A DNA stretch of 5,468 nucleotides, taken from contig CADBQT010000218.1 of the NCBI GenBank assembly GCA_902796875.1, positions 1 to 5,468 of the forward strand, given 5' to 3'. Of the stretch, positions 4,506 to 5,468 are shown one piece after another. This DNA is from an uncultured Eubacteriales bacterium. Its GTDB lineage: Bacteria; Bacillota; Clostridia; Peptostreptococcales; Anaerovoracaceae. The notes below the pieces were generated by a model. The model saw only the letters and a list, made by a program, of their open reading frames with translations, was not told the origin of the DNA and made no database searches. The translations under genes and the position numbers were made by a program. The number at the start of each line of letters is the position of its first letter. Position 1 is the first letter of the stretch.

Positions 4506-5468
4506 ATTGATCCATATGAGAAAATCCTTCGAAGCGGGCACGCCGCTGGAAGATGTGAACGCGGTGATCGATGAAGGGGACATCATTTCGGTGATCGGTC
4601 CTTCCGGCACGGGCAAGTCGACCCTTTTGCGGTGCATCAATCTCATCGAACCCCCTACGGATGGAAAGATCCTTCTCGATGGGGAAGAGATCAACGCGCC
4701 GGGATACGACGAGAACAAGGTCCGCCGCAAGATCGGGATGGTATTTCAGTCCTTCAATCTCTTCGGCCACCTGACCGTGATCGAAAACATCATGTATGCG
4801 CCGATAAAGCTTCTGGGCCTGAGCAGACAGGAAGCGTATGACCGGGCCATGGAACTGCTCCACCGGGTCAGGCTGGCGGACCGGGCGCTCCGGTATCCGG
4901 AAGAGCTATCCGGCGGCCAGAAACAGCGGGTGGCCATCGCCAGGACCCTGGCCATGGATCCGGATGTGATCCTGTTCGATGAGCCCACCAGCGCTCTGGA
5001 CCCCACCATGGTGGGTGAGGTGGAGGCGGTCATCCGGGACCTGACGGATACGGGCAAGACGATGATGATCGTGACCCATGAGATGCGGTTCGCCCGCTCC
5101 ATCTGCAACCGAGTGTTCTACATGGACGAGGGGGGCATTTACGAAGACGGCACACCGGAAGAGATCTTCGATCACCCGAAAAAAGAGAAGACCCGTCGCT
5201 TCATCCATCAGCTGAAGGTCCTGGAACTTCTGATCGAAAGCAGATCCTACGACTTCCTGGGCGAAGACGCGGAGATCGACCGCTACTGCAGCAAGCATCA
5301 GATCCCGCCCAAGATGGCCCGGCGGATCCGGTCCGCCATCGAGGAACTGGTCATCCAGATCCTGCTGCCCAGATTGGAACAGCCAAAGATCCACGTGGTC
5401 GTGGAGTATATGGAGAGAGAAGAGAAGACCGTCGTCACCGTCCGATACAACGGTCCGGCCTTCGATCC
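4498..5468 (+). CDS. Amino-acid ABC importer ATPase with extra C-terminal GHKL-like domain (partial, runs off window end)
   Basis: This is the ATP-hydrolysing subunit of the importer encoded just upstream. Residues 1 to about 240 are a complete GlnQ/HisP-type ATPase: Walker A GPSGTGKST at 34-42, Q-loop Gln84, signature LSGGQKQR at 137-144, Walker B VILFDEP at 157-163, D-loop SALD at 165-168 and H-loop His194. Ordinary members end near residue 240, but this frame continues at least 83 residues and leaves the window open. The extension resembles RsbW-type HATPase domains: a helix IRSAIEELVIQ (277-287) like an N box with Gln287 in the Asn position, then beta strands and VRYNGPAFD (315-323) like a G1 box with Tyr317 replacing the usual Asp. 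ATP binding by this second domain is therefore doubtful. The start overlaps the permease stop by 8 nt, suggesting translational coupling; AAAGGAA sits about 10 nt upstream. ATPase identity is firm; the extension is inferred. Confidence 0.92.
   Translation, partial: MIELIHMRKSFEAGTPLEDVNAVIDEGDIISVIGPSGTGKSTLLRCINLIEPPTDGKILLDGEEINAPGYDENKVRRKIGMVFQSFNLFGHLTVIENIMYAPIKLLGLSRQEAYDRAMELLHRVRLADRALRYPEELSGGQKQRVAIARTLAMDPDVILFDEPTSALDPTMVGEVEAVIRDLTDTGKTMMIVTHEMRFARSICNRVFYMDEGGIYEDGTPEEIFDHPKKEKTRRFIHQLKVLELLIESRSYDFLGEDAEIDRYCSKHQIPPKMARRIRSAIEELVIQILLPRLEQPKIHVVVEYMEREEKTVVTVRYNGPAFD

Noticed and set aside
2919..4730. A 603-codon open frame on the minus strand opposite the importer genes
   Set aside because: It is antiparallel to two firmly identified genes, its protein is rich in His, Asp and Gly with no recognisable domain, and it arises from the GC-rich codon pattern of the plus strand.

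Overview
The window reads as a chromosomal segment from an anaerobic Gram-positive bacterium, most likely a clostridial Firmicute. The reasons are strong AGGAGG-type Shine-Dalgarno sites, sigma-A-like promoters, a lipoprotein box in a transporter with a fused binding protein, and GC-rich genes separated by AT-rich spacers. The species is an inference; no rRNA or other marker gene is present.

Layout. (1) Positions 1-683, minus strand: the N-terminal half of a PLP-dependent glutamate decarboxylase (gadB), cut by the window edge. (2) 684-819: a short AT-rich divergent promoter region. (3) 820-2295, plus strand: a two-gene unit of cysteine synthase (cysK) and a YgjV-family membrane protein 12 nt downstream, closed by a clear intrinsic terminator at 2299-2323. 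(4) 2324-2942: about 620 bp without a convincing gene but rich in symmetry. It holds two matched palindromes 21 bp apart, a perfect 13-bp inverted repeat enclosing a 250-bp block with nested helices, a TTTGCC/GGCAAA operator-like site, competing hairpins, and a strong promoter (TTGACA-N16-TATAGT). (5) 2943 to the window end, plus strand: two overlapping genes encoding a polar amino-acid ABC importer.

The importer is the most unusual part. Its first protein joins a lipoprotein signal, a substrate-binding domain and a permease in one chain, but the two halves of the binding domain are in swapped order: lobe 2 comes before lobe 1, as in a circular permutation. The ligand-contacting Arg and Asp positions typical of amino-acid binding proteins appear kept. 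The second protein is a normal GlnQ/HisP-type ATPase followed by an extra C-terminal domain, cut by the window edge, that resembles a degenerate RsbW/HATPase-like (GHKL) fold. Together the two genes could supply a complete importer with a built-in regulatory module.

Glutamate decarboxylation, cysteine synthesis and amino-acid import make a loose amino-acid metabolism theme. The terminator and the long spacer argue that the importer is transcribed separately from cysK, so its substrate cannot be read from these neighbours.
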